DNA of 64,000 nt from Hofstenia miamia (GCA_004352715.1 SCFE01000032.1:48470-112469), one strand, 5' to 3'. Positions 1 to 14,200 are shown, counted from the first letter of the stretch. The notes: a model not told the origin generated them from the sequence alone. Numbers and translations are program-made.

Positions 1-984
1 ATTTGGAACTTTGAATATGAATATTCATAATTCAGTTTTCTCAATGTATACATTAATAAGGGAAAAATTAAACATTTCTAAAATTTATTAATCGTTAGAA
101 TATTAATAAAGTATATTATTTTTTTCAAAATTGGCCGAATCAAAAATAATATAAAAGCAGCCAATCAGTAAATTACTTTCAATAAAACAGAATGCAAAAC
201 CATAATTTGCAGTAAAATGAAAAATGCGAGTGAAGAGAGCATTTTATCAAATCCATCCACATTTACATTCATATTATCAGTGATGCAAAACATTTTGGGA
301 ATTCTTGTGAATTCCATGCTATTAGCTGTATACCTTAACAGCAATGTTCTAAAAAGAAACTCATCTAACAAAATGTATGCAAGCTTAGCATTTGTTGATC
401 TTTCAACATCAATTTTGTTTTTGCACAAAATAGCATTTGACCAATACGTCAATGTTTCCCGAAGTTTTTTGGGTCACATGTACTGTAGAGTAATCTTTAG
501 TACATATATGATGTGGGGTTTCATCGCAACATCTTGGTTTTATATTATTGTTATCACGCTAGACAGGTAAAATTTTGATGCATGGTTCATTACATTCCAA
601 TAATTTACATTAACGCTTGATAGAAAGTTTAAACCATATATATTGATCATGTAAGCAAGTATATTATAATCAAAGACTGCTATATTAATATAGGCGTCCA
701 CGATTAAGATACAAGCTAAAATACCAAGTCTAATTATTTAACATAATCTGAGAATGTATTGACAAATGTTGTCCAAAAGAAATACATGTTGAATTTGTAT
801 GTACTGCATGATTCTTAGTAACTTCTGATTTCTATAGCATCTTTACCAATATCAAAAATATTTTTGCACTATCTATTACAATTCTTATAGTGCTAATTAA
901 TTTTTTTATTAATACCGGAGTATTATGGATTATACCTTGATCTTCTAAGATTGTGTTGCATGCCATAAATCCTAAATAGTTCTG

Positions 985-1014
<30 letters not shown>
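1..1014 (+). repeat. inverted duplication, left copy
   Basis: Reverse complement of 22354-23357. Differences seen: scattered substitutions, a 6-base indel near position 13 and an indel of about 24 bases near 607-635. It ends in a TA tract that runs into an N gap and may continue left of the window. Confidence 0.92.
217..566 (+). pseudogene. orphan inverted copy of GPCR exon 1
   Basis: Encodes the same TM1-TM3 segment as 22786-23135 with two replacements (Val26 to Ile, His109 to Tyr) and the same donor, AG|gtaaaa. An upstream in-frame ATG present in the other copy is ATT here. No partner second exon exists on the plus strand in this window; an N gap starts at 1016. It may be an allele placed in inverted orientation, or a true partial duplicate. 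Confidence 0.75.
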
Positions 1015-1015
<1 letters not shown>

Positions 1016-2015
1016 NNNNNNNNNNNNNNNNNNNNNNNNNNNNNNNNNNNNNNNNNNNNNNNNNNNNNNNNNNNNNNNNNNNNNNNNNNNNNNNNNNNNN
1101 NNNNNNNNNNNNNNNNNNNNNNNNNNNNNNNNNNNNNNNNNNNNNNNNNNNNNNNNNNNNNNNNNNNNNNNNNNNNNNNNNNNNNNNNNNNNNNNNNNNN
1201 NNNNNNNNNNNNNNNNNNNNNNNNNNNNNNNNNNNNNNNNNNNNNNNNNNNNNNNNNNNNNNNNNNNNNNNNNNNNNNNNNNNNNNNNNNNNNNNNNNNN
1301 NNNNNNNNNNNNNNNNNNNNNNNNNNNNNNNNNNNNNNNNNNNNNNNNNNNNNNNNNNNNNNNNNNNNNNNNNNNNNNNNNNNNNNNNNNNNNNNNNNNN
1401 NNNNNNNNNNNNNNNNNNNNNNNNNNNNNNNNNNNNNNNNNNNNNNNNNNNNNNNNNNNNNNNNNNNNNNNNNNNNNNNNNNNNNNNNNNNNNNNNNNNN
1501 NNNNNNNNNNNNNNNNNNNNNNNNNNNNNNNNNNNNNNNNNNNNNNNNNNNNNNNNNNNNNNNNNNNNNNNNNNNNNNNNNNNNNNNNNNNNNNNNNNNN
1601 NNNNNNNNNNNNNNNNNNNNNNNNNNNNNNNNNNNNNNNNNNNNNNNNNNNNNNNNNNNNNNNNNNNNNNNNNNNNNNNNNNNNNNNNNNNNNNNNNNNN
1701 NNNNNNNNNNNNNNNNNNNNNNNNNNNNNNNNNNNNNNNNNNNNNNNNNNNNNNNNNNNNNNNNNNNNNNNNNNNNNNNNNNNNNNNNNNNNNNNNNNNN
1801 NNNNNNNNNNNNNNNNNNNNNNNNNNNNNNNNNNNNNNNNNNNNNNNNNNNNNNNNNNNNNNNNNNNNNNNNNNNNNNNNNNNNNNNNNNNNNNNNNNNN
1901 NNNNNNNNNNNNNNNNNNNNNNNNNNNNNNNNNNNNNNNNNNNNNNNNNNNNNNNNNNNNNNNNNNNNNNNNNNNNNNNNNNNNNNNNNNNNNNNNNNNN
2001 NNNNNNNNNNNNNNN
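1016..2015. other. assembly gap, exactly 1000 N
   Basis: Run of N with TA tracts on both sides; the round length suggests a gap of unknown size. It separates the inverted GPCR copy from the rest of the window. Confidence 0.99.
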
Positions 2016-4157
2016 TATATATAATAATTTTTTATATTGATTTGTTCCAAATTTGAGGCCCCAAAATGTTTAAAATTGCTTTTAATAAGTTTTATTTCTA
2101 TTTTTGGAAAACAAAAAAAATGTATGACATTGTTCAAACAAATGAGACAGAAAAAATTCCTTACAAACATTTGTATTCGCATAATGTTATTCGAACTAAT
2201 TACAGTAATTGATCAAAACATTACGTATTCATTCGAAAGTAATTAAAGAACTTCATAGAGTGTTCATGTCCACACAATTTATCTAGAATAGTCGCTTACG
2301 TCTTTGTGGTAATTAATTTATTGCAGCAAAACATGCTGTGTTGTAATGAAATCCATTCTAGAATGAACGATTGAGCACATTAAAAATCACTACTGCGCGC
2401 TTGACAAATTTTTGATAATCTATTTAATTCGTAAATTATTTAGTTGTTTAATTAAATAATCAGCAGTGTGCGTTTAGCCTAAAAGTTGAAATCTATCTAC
2501 AATTTGCACAACGTATCTGAAGCCACTAAAATTTAAAGAGGAAATCGAAAACAGGTTTACTTGTAGTCAATACGCCTTATCTTATATGTTACAGGAACAA
2601 TTCAAGCCATATTTTGGAGTTTTAGGGGGAAATAGAACGAAATGTTAATTTAAATAATATACATCTTAAATATAAAATTTTCAAATGTTTTGTTCTTCTC
2701 CAGACTTTAATTGGAATTCTTTTAATTTTTTTGACTTCATCAAACCAGTATAGAATTTCTCGAATTCAGAAATTGAAACGAACGATATTATTAATAAACG
2801 TTAAAATCGTCATTTAATTACTTGATATCTATATTAAATACAATTCAATTTCACATACATGTATTTGCTTTAATAAATTTTTATTGCGACTGCAATAGTC
2901 AGGATATACATACAATTTATAGTCGTGAAACACAAATTTTTAAACTTCTGAAATTTTATGTAATGAAAAAGAATATAGTTATTTATGTTTTTTTTAAAAT
3001 ACTCAAAATTATTTGAATCCTTAGTTTGATTAAGGACTGTAAAGGGAAAATTTTCATAAAAAAATAATGCAATCCATTAACCTGGTCATTTTTAAAAGGA
3101 CAAAATTATCTCAAGTAGTCATAAGATGAATTTTTAATCAAATTTATATTGCAAAAGGCAATGTCTGAAGAAATATTTACAAACTTTCAAACAGAAACCT
3201 TATTTGAACACAACGCTAAGTGTTGAATTTGACAATAACCTGTCGTAATTAACCTAACCAGTTTTTGACTGAAATATTGGTAAAGGAAATTCTTGAATTT
3301 CGAAAATCATATATTTTGTTGTATTATTAACTTTGGAAAGTGTCATCAATTGAATGCTTGCTTTATGAAGGAAAAACTTTGTCCTTTTAAATCGACAATG
3401 AGGAAAATATCAGAATCCACAAATAAATAAATATCGGTAATAATATTTTTTTAAAACCAAAACCTTTTCATGCATTCAAAAATATATGAAATTCTCAATA
3501 AATATTTTCAAATATTTGTAGAATATAGGTTGGAGCAGCTTAAGGTAAAATTTATCAAGCATTGATTATATATCAAAGAAATATTACATGAACAATTTTT
3601 CAAATTGTAAACATAATTTTTCAAATTGCAAAAAATCACATCGACTGCATATTTATTCAATTTCTAGGAGTGGTTGCTCACCATAGCAACTAACAATATA
3701 CACACAATAAGAAATTATTTAGTCATTTGATTGTATTGTCACAGGTCATGTCTCACTAATAGCTTGATGCAGGATTTTTTTGGCATATATTCCTACATGC
3801 AGATATGGTAAATGTAATCTCGGATTTTTAGCGGCAACAAGCTCTTTGATTATTTCTTAGATTTTTCTCATTGGTAACATGTGCTACTCGTTCTAAGTGT
3901 TCACAATTTTCTCTTCCTGCGCTACATTCGTCTAAAATCTGTCGCAGTCCTATTTTTTGATAAAATTTTGTTTCCATCATGTAGTTAGTCGCTAACTGCT
4001 GGTATCAACATTAATAACTGTTGCAATAAATTGTAGCCAAAAAATGTTTTTAAACTTTTATGAAATTATTCGCATGGCTTTGTAAGTTTTAGGTAGATTT
4101 GTAGACGGGTTGGTTCCGGTAGCGGTGGGTCATACATATTTTAGCAGAAAACATAAA
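2016..4157. other. AT-rich sequence, nothing recognised
   Basis: Only short chance open frames without domain signatures or exon-like codon content. A small hairpin (GGTTGCT...AGCAAC) lies near 3672-3690. Confidence 0.6.
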
Positions 4158-4758
4158 NNNNNNNNNNNNNNNNNNNNNNNNNNNNNNNNNNNNNNNNNNN
4201 NNNNNNNNNNNNNNNNNNNNNNNNNNNNNNNNNNNNNNNNNNNNNNNNNNNNNNNNNNNNNNNNNNNNNNNNNNNNNNNNNNNNNNNNNNNNNNNNNNNN
4301 NNNNNNNNNNNNNNNNNNNNNNNNNNNNNNNNNNNNNNNNNNNNNNNNNNNNNNNNNNNNNNNNNNNNNNNNNNNNNNNNNNNNNNNNNNNNNNNNNNNN
4401 NNNNNNNNNNNNNNNNNNNNNNNNNNNNNNNNNNNNNNNNNNNNNNNNNNNNNNNNNNNNNNNNNNNNNNNNNNNNNNNNNNNNNNNNNNNNNNNNNNNN
4501 NNNNNNNNNNNNNNNNNNNNNNNNNNNNNNNNNNNNNNNNNNNNNNNNNNNNNNNNNNNNNNNNNNNNNNNNNNNNNNNNNNNNNNNNNNNNNNNNNNNN
4601 NNNNNNNNNNNNNNNNNNNNNNNNNNNNNNNNNNNNNNNNNNNNNNNNNNNNNNNNNNNNNNNNNNNNNNNNNNNNNNNNNNNNNNNNNNNNNNNNNNNN
4701 NNNNNNNNNNNNNNNNNNNNNNNNNNNNNNNNNNNNNNNNNNNNNNNNNNNNNNNNNN
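4158..4758. other. assembly gap
   Basis: Run of 601 N, with a TA tract on the right side. Confidence 0.99.
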
Positions 4759-6790
4759 TATATATATATATATATATGTATATATATTTATTTATTGATG
4801 TTACTGAGAGTAGCAGAAATTATTTTTCCATTCAAAATGTTAGTAGGAACCTATTACTATTTGTCATTCTTACTGCATTTGACGCAATTAATTGTACAAT
4901 GCATGCATGTGTGTGCTATTACATTTAATTGCAGCTTTTTTGTTTTATCTTTTAATGCGACCAGCTATTTTCAATTATATTCTTTCGATGTTTGCTAATT
5001 CATATTAAATTTGAATAATGAAAATATTGAATTAAATATTTTTGAAGCTTAGATAACCTCGGGAAGAGTTAAATTTCAGGTGGATGTTGACGAGCTATCG
5101 CCATTGAAGGGTGTTGTACTACTAAGTGAATACATCTCTGAACGAAATATCTAACATTAAGTGATGTTTGAAAATCAATTATGTGAACGTTATGCATTGT
5201 CATGATTTACAGATATTGCAAGGACTTTTTTTGCCTAAGCACAGGAAATATATTATGTAATCTAACACTTTTGCATTGTGATGGAGCTACGTCGAGTTGC
5301 AGACACTCTTTCATCTGTCCTTCTTCACTTCCTTAACTGAATAATTATTTTTTGATTCAGTTATAATTTATACTCCAGTTTTTGACGATATTTCTTCAAC
5401 TTCTTTGAAAGCTCATCTAAGCGATTGTTGTGCGAATGCTTGGGTGTGCCAAAAATATTTTGGGGGCTTCATGACACTGATAGCTGATAACTTCTTACAC
5501 TTAATAACCCTGCTGAAATGAACATTTCCATAACTAGGAAAACGGCATTCGCCACAAGCGGAATTTTTTTGCCTAGCTCACTAAAAGAATCTTTGTGTTG
5601 AATTTTGGACTAAAAACAAGTTTTCCGCAATCTGGAGTCTCTTTTATTGATTTATGAATGTCATTGAGCACCTCTAAAACTAATTTGATTAAGGTTGAGC
5701 TAAACAATTGAAACTTAATGCGCCCTCTAAGATAAACTATATTAATGAGAAATATTTTCTCTGAAATTCATGGAAATTATAGAAAACGTACAATAATTCT
5801 CTTCTACTGTACATAGGAAATCTCTCATGGAAACGTTTTTTGAAACTAGCCTCCCTGATTCTTAAGGTGCTTTACACTACTGAAACCCATTGTGTGCTTT
5901 TCAAAAAAAAATTCAACAAAGTTTCTGCAAAGAAATTATGTCACGTTTTTGCAGCTAAGCATCATTATATGTAGATACGCCCATTTTCATTTTCAACAAC
6001 AACTTTATTAAGCCAATAGCATATCATAATTTTTTCAATTATTTCTTATTAAGTGAATAAATTGACTTAATTTAGTATTTAATATTATGTCTACTTAGTT
6101 TTAATATTTATAGTTCCTTTTAGGATTAAATTGAAATTATAGCAAAATTATGCATAGATTTTCAATACATCTTTAGTATATCAGATTTATGTATTAACCA
6201 AAATCTATTTAGATCTACAATTTTCGCCTTTGACTAATGGAAGATATTTTGTTATTGACAATTTCAGACCGCTTGGTAAGACATTTTTTATAAAATCTAA
6301 AATACTTCTCTATACTTTTAAGTGTTTCTTTATTTGCTATTGATTTGAAATAGATGTCTAATCAAAATAATTGAAAATTAGAATGAATTAGTCTATTTGG
6401 GTTTGGGCTGTTTATATATTTCATTTGGATTGGGTCTGGCTTGCAGTTTTTCATTTTTGGCTGGTATTTTGCAAGCTTGCATTCAGTGTTCATTACTTCA
6501 TTGGGTGAAAAATTCATTTGGGCTTCTATCATGGCTGAGGTTGCAGTACGCCATTGAATAAAAAAACTTTAGTTATAGGATTTTCCTTAATTTACAAAGC
6601 ACATTTAGTGATTTCACCATTAATTTAACAACTAATGATTAGGGTTCAAGTATGTCACAATGGATATGGAATCAAAGATGGCAATCGGCTAAGCTGGGTA
6701 AGGGCTGAAATGTCATAGCCAAAATGGCTTAATATATAACTGAACTAAAAATGTAATACGCATTTTTGCTCCTTAAATTATTTGAGTTTT
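4759..6790. other. AT-rich sequence, nothing recognised
   Basis: Starts with a short TA tract (4759-4790). No open frame with a recognisable domain, no TIRs and no tandem array seen. Confidence 0.55.
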
Positions 6791-7104
6791 TTAGCTATAA
6801 ATCAAAAGAATTTTCAGGGTCGTAGAGGAATGCAATTTAGCAGGAGGACCTACAATAATGTAAAAAGGTTGAGTCAAGCAAATAGTAATATTACAAGCTA
6901 AATACCAATGTTTTCCCTGCCTGGTATTTAGCGCAGCCAGAGTGCATTCAGGACTAATTCTGATTACTTTGGCCAGTCTTAACTGAATATATAGCTCAAG
7001 TAAAAAAAGTTGCCACATTATAAACACATTTTTGAAAGACAAATAGAGGCTTGTAAAATATATTTGAAAATATAATTGTCTCAGCTTGTATCCTAGTGAC
7101 AAAG

Positions 7105-7310
7105 TTATTTGACAAGTTTGCCATGCAAAGCGTGACACGCAGATAAACGTCTTGAAACTGCATCCATTAACTGGACTCTAAGTTCTTGAGTTATTTGGTG
7201 TTTCGATTCAAGGATGTAACTCTTTAATTTTTTCAGATTTATGGTATTTTTTTCTCGACAAAATCCTTCAAAATCTGCCACACCTTTTCTATGGGTACTA
7301 GCTCTGGAGA
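7105..7310 (-). other. unidentified open frame cut by a gap
   Basis: About 68 codons are open up to the gap at 7311, with charged, amphipathic composition (REKNTINLKKLKSY then ITQELRVQLMDAVSRRL) unlike the low-complexity frames around it. It could be a transposase remnant or an exon; I cannot assign a family. The overlapping frame at 6791-7138 has no such composition. Confidence 0.25.
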
Positions 7311-7901
7311 NNNNNNNNNNNNNNNNNNNNNNNNNNNNNNNNNNNNNNNNNNNNNNNNNNNNNNNNNNNNNNNNNNNNNNNNNNNNNNNNNNNNNNNNNN
7401 NNNNNNNNNNNNNNNNNNNNNNNNNNNNNNNNNNNNNNNNNNNNNNNNNNNNNNNNNNNNNNNNNNNNNNNNNNNNNNNNNNNNNNNNNNNNNNNNNNNN
7501 NNNNNNNNNNNNNNNNNNNNNNNNNNNNNNNNNNNNNNNNNNNNNNNNNNNNNNNNNNNNNNNNNNNNNNNNNNNNNNNNNNNNNNNNNNNNNNNNNNNN
7601 NNNNNNNNNNNNNNNNNNNNNNNNNNNNNNNNNNNNNNNNNNNNNNNNNNNNNNNNNNNNNNNNNNNNNNNNNNNNNNNNNNNNNNNNNNNNNNNNNNNN
7701 NNNNNNNNNNNNNNNNNNNNNNNNNNNNNNNNNNNNNNNNNNNNNNNNNNNNNNNNNNNNNNNNNNNNNNNNNNNNNNNNNNNNNNNNNNNNNNNNNNNN
7801 NNNNNNNNNNNNNNNNNNNNNNNNNNNNNNNNNNNNNNNNNNNNNNNNNNNNNNNNNNNNNNNNNNNNNNNNNNNNNNNNNNNNNNNNNNNNNNNNNNNN
7901 N
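7311..7901. other. assembly gap
   Basis: Run of 591 N, with a TA tract (7902-7942) on the right. Confidence 0.99.
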
Positions 7902-7938
<37 letters not shown>

Positions 7939-7942
7939 TATA

Positions 7943-8457
7943 AAGGGTTAATTACATTTTATTTCATTCTGCTTACCTCATCCAAGACCAAGATAGAATT
8001 TGTTACATAAATTGTTCCAGGATTCGAAAAATTGGTCGAGATTTTTAATGAAATTTACAGGATCATCAATTTATTTATCCAATTGCATACTACAAGATTC
8101 ACTCTATATATTAGCATAGAATACTGTTCAAATGAGATCATTAAAATTATGAAAGCTTGGGCTTGCAAAGCGACAAAATTTACTGACTTTATTAAATTTT
8201 AGCTTAAATATATTTTAAAATATCAAATATTGACTACCATGGGAAATACAAATGTGTGCACTCCTATCACATCTCATCCCAAGTTGGTGGGGAGGGAACA
8301 ACACTGGAAATTCGTCTAATACTTTTATGTATCAATCTAAAAGCTTCTGACTTATAGTAATAAGGAAGTAATATAGGATTACTTGGATGCTCTACTAATA
8401 AAACAATAAATTCATGCATGTATGTTTTAACATATAACCATTTTTCTATACAATATG

Positions 8458-8518
<61 letters not shown>

Positions 8519-9565
8519 TTTAAAATAATTGCCATAAACTAGATTTTGCTAAACTGATCATCACTTTTTCTTTTCCTGAAATTCGAAAAACTTTGATCAA
8601 ATGCATCAATAATTCATATTTTTGATGTTAATTTTCCAATATTTGTTTGTAATCAATTGTTTAATATTATTATCGTTTTATGTGTCAACTTTTTATTTTA
8701 TTCTTGTTTTGTGGTCTTTTCAATATTAAACTCCTAAAATTATAATAAGGCAAGTCTTATTTGTGCCCTTTGTCCACCTCTTGCGACCTCTGATATTCAG
8801 TATGTATTATGTGTTAAATTATAATGGTTATATTGTTATTTGTTTAGGTTTACCATCGTTGTTACAGAAAAAGGCCTTCTTGACGGAGTCAAGATCCAAA
8901 AAAGCTTGCTTTGATTTCAAGTGTTAGTTATGATTTTAAGTTTGTAAAACTTACTATTGCACTTGAAGAAAAAGCTTTCAATTTGCTATGAATTTATTCT
9001 GTATAAACAAAACCTAAAAACCAGCTATATAACCTAATTTATTGCTGGCTCTAGGATTAATACATAATATAAAAATTGAAGCTTAGAAGGCTCTTTAACA
9101 TTAGCAAATGTAATTAAAGAAGCTTTCTAAATTCTCAAACCCTAAGAGGTTCTTAAGTATTAATTATTGTCAACAACATATTTCCGGAATCCTTTTTGAT
9201 AGAAAAAATTTTCTAGTTTAATAAAAACGTTAAGAGATTTGCAATATTTACAAATTTAGTGGAAAAACTTGGTTTATCAAACCTTAAAAGGTTCTCTAAT
9301 ATTTAAGCAACTACATAAAAAGGTATTTATAATTTCTAAACTCAAATATAAAATGTTGACACAAAATCATATAAAAATGGTATTATGATTAAAGATGAAT
9401 ACAGAATTTTTGTAGTTTTGTAAAGGTTCATCTATCACTGTAGAAGCAAAAATGGGAAGAAACCAAAAACAATCTGTATATAAGAACATCCAGCTGAGCC
9501 CTAAAGCTGTTCCATTAATATGCAACTAAATTTAATATGAAATTGCTCTTTTCAGGCAATCTCTT

Positions 9566-9608
<43 letters not shown>

Positions 9609-10034
9609 GACCAATAGCTATAAAAACTTAAAAAGAAATTATAAGCATTCTATCTGCATTCGCATCCAACTAAGTACTATTGACAAACTTGAGAGCTGAA
9701 TGTTTGGCTGGATGGCCCTATATGTAAATCACCCTTGGAAGAAACTTATCTGTTTTTTAATTGTAAGCAAACTTACATACTAATTTTTGTTGAAAATTAC
9801 ACAATACTACTGTCTTACAACAGCTTCTACACAATTCACTGATCTTAAGTGAGATTAATTCAAGTTGACCATATTTTTTTTGATTCACATTTAGCCCGTT
9901 TTATTTCTCATGATGTATTTTTTGTAAATGTTCTTTATTAATAGAACCTACCTGCAAAATTTCAAAAGAAATAAGATTAAAAGCTCTTTTTTAAAAATCT
10001 TAATGCACTTTCTAGAATCTTCATCATATTTAAC
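7943..10034. other. AT-rich sequence with microsatellites
   Basis: Contains a TA tract at 8456-8513 and a compound (CA)n(TA)n tract at 9565-9608. No gene recognised. Confidence 0.6.
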
Positions 10035-11281
10035 CTTAATAAGAGCATGCAGATATATTTCGACTTGCAAAGCCATCGTAAATTTCTTTACAAATTATTC
10101 CCTCTAAATTACTAAATTTTACAATAATAATTATTTTCTAAATTTTAAAAAGTGGTAAGTTTAATTTATAAATACAGTCTTTGGTGTTCAAGCTTGGTTG
10201 CAAGGATTTTATGAAAATGCTCTCAATTATTTTTAAGTAACTTGATCTTGATGTCTGGTATAATATTTTTGTTTCAAAATATTTAATTAGACTGATTAGT
10301 TATACTAGAACAGTTCTCATTTACCTTAATTCTTCTTGCTAGTTGTCTACTAGAAAAACCAATATAATCTTCACCACAGGTGCATTTTATTTGGTAAATA
10401 ATATTAGATTTATTGGTTTCTTCGTTTGTTGATTTTAATTTGAATTTAGTTCTTAGTTTCTCATTGCTATATATAAATCTAATTTTCTCTTTAACCATTG
10501 GTATTTTTCTTGGTACGTTGATCATGTTTTCAGTGTGGAGTGTTTTACATTCGATCTTAAGACAATGTTCATAATTAGTTTGATTGATTTTTCATCTTTT
10601 GTTCTTAATTAAAATTTTTCAATTGATTTTCTAATATATCGATCTATGAAATTATTTGGATACTCATTCTTCTTTAATTCTATCTAAGTTTTCCTATCTC
10701 TTGGTTAATTGTTATAAATGTGCTGCAATTGTCAAATATTCAATGAATACATCCTTTAATTAATGATATTTTGTAACTTAAAGACGTATTTGAGGTGTAG
10801 TTCAATAACAATCATGTGTCTGTTGATTTATTATAGATTCCAGTTTCAAATGTGTTGTCTTTTCTAATTATTTGTACATTCAAAAAATGAAATTAGCTCT
10901 CATTTTCAATCTCCTTTGTAAACTGAATATTCTTGTCAATTAAATTCAATTTTTCTAGTTCAAGAAGAATAAAGGAATATGAGATCAGTTCTAGTATAAC
11001 TAATCATCTAATTAAATGCAGACTAAAATTTGAAACAAAAATATTACATCAGATCAAGGTCAAGATATTTAAAAATAATTGAGAGCATTTTCATAAAATC
11101 CTTGCAACCGAAGTTTGAACACAAAGAAGACTGTATTTATAAATTAAACTTACCACTTTTTAAAATTTAGAAAATTATAATTATTATTGTAAAATCTAGT
11201 AAATTTAGAGGGATTAATTTGTAAAGGAACTGACAATGACTTTGTAAGTCAAAATATATCTGCATGTTTTTATTAAGTTTA
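10035..11281 (-). mobile_element. degraded Penelope-like element with inverted arms
   Basis: About 280-bp arms at 10035-10315 and 10985-11281 are reverse complements of each other with scattered differences. Between them the minus strand reads remnants of a Penelope-like reverse transcriptase: FHFLNVQIIRKDNTFETGIYNKST near 10890-10800, equivalent to the usual FLDV.I.R....F.T.VYRKPT segment. It is followed by a GIY-YIG endonuclease-like piece, IIYQIKCTCGEDYIGFSSRQL, near 10420-10340. In-frame stops and frameshifts show it is dead. Penelope-like elements often carry LTR-like arms in direct or inverted orientation, which fits. Confidence 0.72.
10283..10525 (-). pseudogene. GIY-YIG domain fragment of Penelope-like element
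   Basis: Open frame of 80 codons with IYQIKCTCGEDYIGFSSRQLAR, i.e. a (I/V)Y.I.C..C...YIG.(T/S)...L..R pattern typical of the endonuclease that follows the Penelope reverse transcriptase. The CCHC-like start is reduced to CTC. It ends shortly after the domain, inside the left arm. Confidence 0.68.
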
Positions 11282-14200
11282 ATCAAACTCCTTAAAACGA
11301 CACATTCATCATATTTATATAATAATAAATGAATAATAAATCGATTTGGATGCCTCAGAAGTAATTGTGTAACCCATCCTTTATTGAAAATATTCTTAAG
11401 ACATTTGTATAGTGATCATGCTTATTGATAGAAATGAAAAGAGAAACTTTTTTTGGTAACTGGAAATCATCTTCAAGGATTGGTATTTAAAGGCATTTTA
11501 GACCCAAACGTAGTAAGAAGGGAAGGGGTAGAAGCCCGTTGAACAATGACATTGGCGTTCATATTTGAGATGTTAATTAGTGGCATCGGGAGTGAATATG
11601 AAATAATTTTGTACTTTGACCATCTGGTGAGGTAAGGTTGTGTACAAATATCTTCTCTGGGGTCATTTCAAAAACTTATGATATGTTCTGTATTGTTGTA
11701 ATACTTGTAACAAAGATTTAGTATTTTTGGGAAAAATTAAATTTGATCACTTTTGAAACAATCGAAATTCGATTTTTTTGCAAAAATAAAATTTAAGCAT
11801 TGAAAAAAATAAATTTTGAACATTGTAAAAGAAATAAATGCTTTCATAGACGCATACTTCACCACACGCAAGAAACTAACACTTAAAGTGAAATTGAAAT
11901 GAAAGAACCCACCGTAGGGAAACCATTTGTACTTCTATCAATGAACATGAACAACGTAGCAGTTGGCTTATAACCTACATGATTCTTGTCATAATTTATG
12001 AATGGGTGATCGTTTAGACTTAATTTTGTGAGTAAGGGTATTTAATACAATAATGGGATGCTACCACTCTGTCAGCATCAATTAAGTTTTATGCATTATA
12101 CTTAAAATATCAAAACTATTCAGCAGTGTTCAAACCATTGACTAAATGATAGTCAATCAAAATCCAAAATTTCACCCACCTGAACACCAAAATCCAATTT
12201 CAGTACTGCTGTAATCAGTGACAAATCTTGTGGAAGAGAACTAAGTAGCTGTAGCTCTACAAAATTTTTTTCGTTATTGTATCGTGTTAAACAACCGCCA
12301 TGTCAATTTTTACTAAGCAATTCTTCTATGTTTTTCACATGGATGTCATTCCTAAAAATACCTTTTCCGTCTCCATCTATACAGCTACACGATTATTCAT
12401 CTTGTATATTATTGAGTCCTATAGGAAATGTAATATTTAACAGAGCCCCAAGGGAAGCTTTATAGATCGGTGTTTGAAATTCTTGGTGAAACTATGTATT
12501 GAGTTATTGTTTCGATAGTTGTCAGAAAGTGGACGAACAAGGGCACATCGCAAAAGTTTTAAAATTCTATTAATTATAGACCCATTACTACATAAAAAGT
12601 TATTTACAAACGGCAAATCGAAAGATAAAAATTCTCTTTAATTTGGTCGAAAAATTGAAAAGTTCAAACTGGCGACATTCCTTGCGTCGTAAATTTTTGA
12701 TAACCTTCATATGCATGGAATCTAGTATAGGAAGTGTGACAGGATTGTTCAATATCGGGGTACTGGTTTAGTGCAAAACTGAGCGAATCCTTGAATATTT
12801 AGTTGTCTTGCATCTCTTATAGTCAGCAGTCGGTGGATTCCGCGATGGATCGGTTTGTCTTGCATTTGAAATTAGAACAAGACTAGTTGGTATGCAATCC
12901 AAAAAATTAGTTCATTATACTTAAGCTTTACATATTCACAAAATATTAATGAGTGGATATGCCCCAAAATTGCATCAAAGTCAGTAAAATATCGGATAAC
13001 TAACTTGAAAATTTTGTCACACAAAGCCAAAGCTATCGTGATAGATTGCATGTACTTAGAAAAACCTTGAATATTTTAGCAACCAATAAGTCCACCATCG
13101 GAGCTCATTTGCAGGGTTTTTGCAGCACCAATGTTATGTATACAATTTTTTGCAAAATATAACTTGAAACTTGAAAAATGTATGTTGTATAGAATGATAG
13201 AATGAAGCAAATGGAAGCTTACCTCCACTAAAAACCATCCACATTACCTATACTCCTAGATCTCCTAAATACTGTCGTTTCAAGGCTGGAAAAACACGCT
13301 ATAATTGCTCTGGATGGTGTAGAAGTCGCCTAAATTTTGTGTGAATTAAGCATGCTTAAGCATGCTGGCAATTGCACCATGTTTAAAATATTATTCTACA
13401 ACAACTAATTTGTTTTAGCACTAAAAACACGAGACAATAGGTCAAAATTATCATTGAGCATTTTTTTGCTTTTTTATTCAATAAACATAAATACTAGCAC
13501 TTACATATACTCCCAATTGTGTTGATAATGTCATTTAATTTGCTATTTTTAAGCTATTTTATTAATATTTCATAATTTTCGCATTTGAAACATGACATGA
13601 AAATTCATTCTCAAGGAGTAACTGCAGTTCTACTGTTAAATAGGCTTCTACTTTTGCTACTAAGTTTTATTGACAATTGTTTAATGGCATTTACAAAAAT
13701 GAATATTGCACTACCAGTCGTCATTCACAAAGTAATTTCTAAATTCTCAAGTCATAGGAAACTTACTTGTTATACATGACAGGCTCTTTAAATTTTGAAT
13801 TTGGAAGAATGATGCATTTTGCTTGACTGTCTTTGTCAATTTGATGTAATCCAAACAAAATGATATAATAACACACTTGAAAATGAACATTTTTTGCAAG
13901 ACAAAATTGATTTGAGGTAATCATATTACATGCACCCCAAGATAAACAATTTTGCCATCTCCACATGCACCATGATGTGTGCTATTCTCATCAACTGTTC
14001 TGCTTCTTCATCAAATCTCATCATAGACTTCAAAATTATTTGGCCTTGCTTAATTTTAGAAACACTTTTTGCTGTGTGATTTGTGATTATATATCTTAAG
14101 AAAAAATTGTTTAATATATTCATCAATGCACAACTCCATTTTTAGATATAAAAAGATTATAATTTTCTTCTGACTATATCAAAGAACTTTTTATATACTT

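Noticed and set aside
923-2182. Very long minus-strand open frame across the first gap
   Set aside because: Made mostly of N; the real parts are TA repeat (YIYIY) and AT-rich sequence. The same applies to the long frames over the gaps near 4.1-4.9, 7.1-8.0, 40.4-40.7 and 61.4-61.7 kb.
10020-11300. Hammerhead core in the arms of the 10-kb Penelope-like element
   Set aside because: ATGATGA and a CG-rich word occur near the outer end, but the GAAA part is not present; too weak to call.
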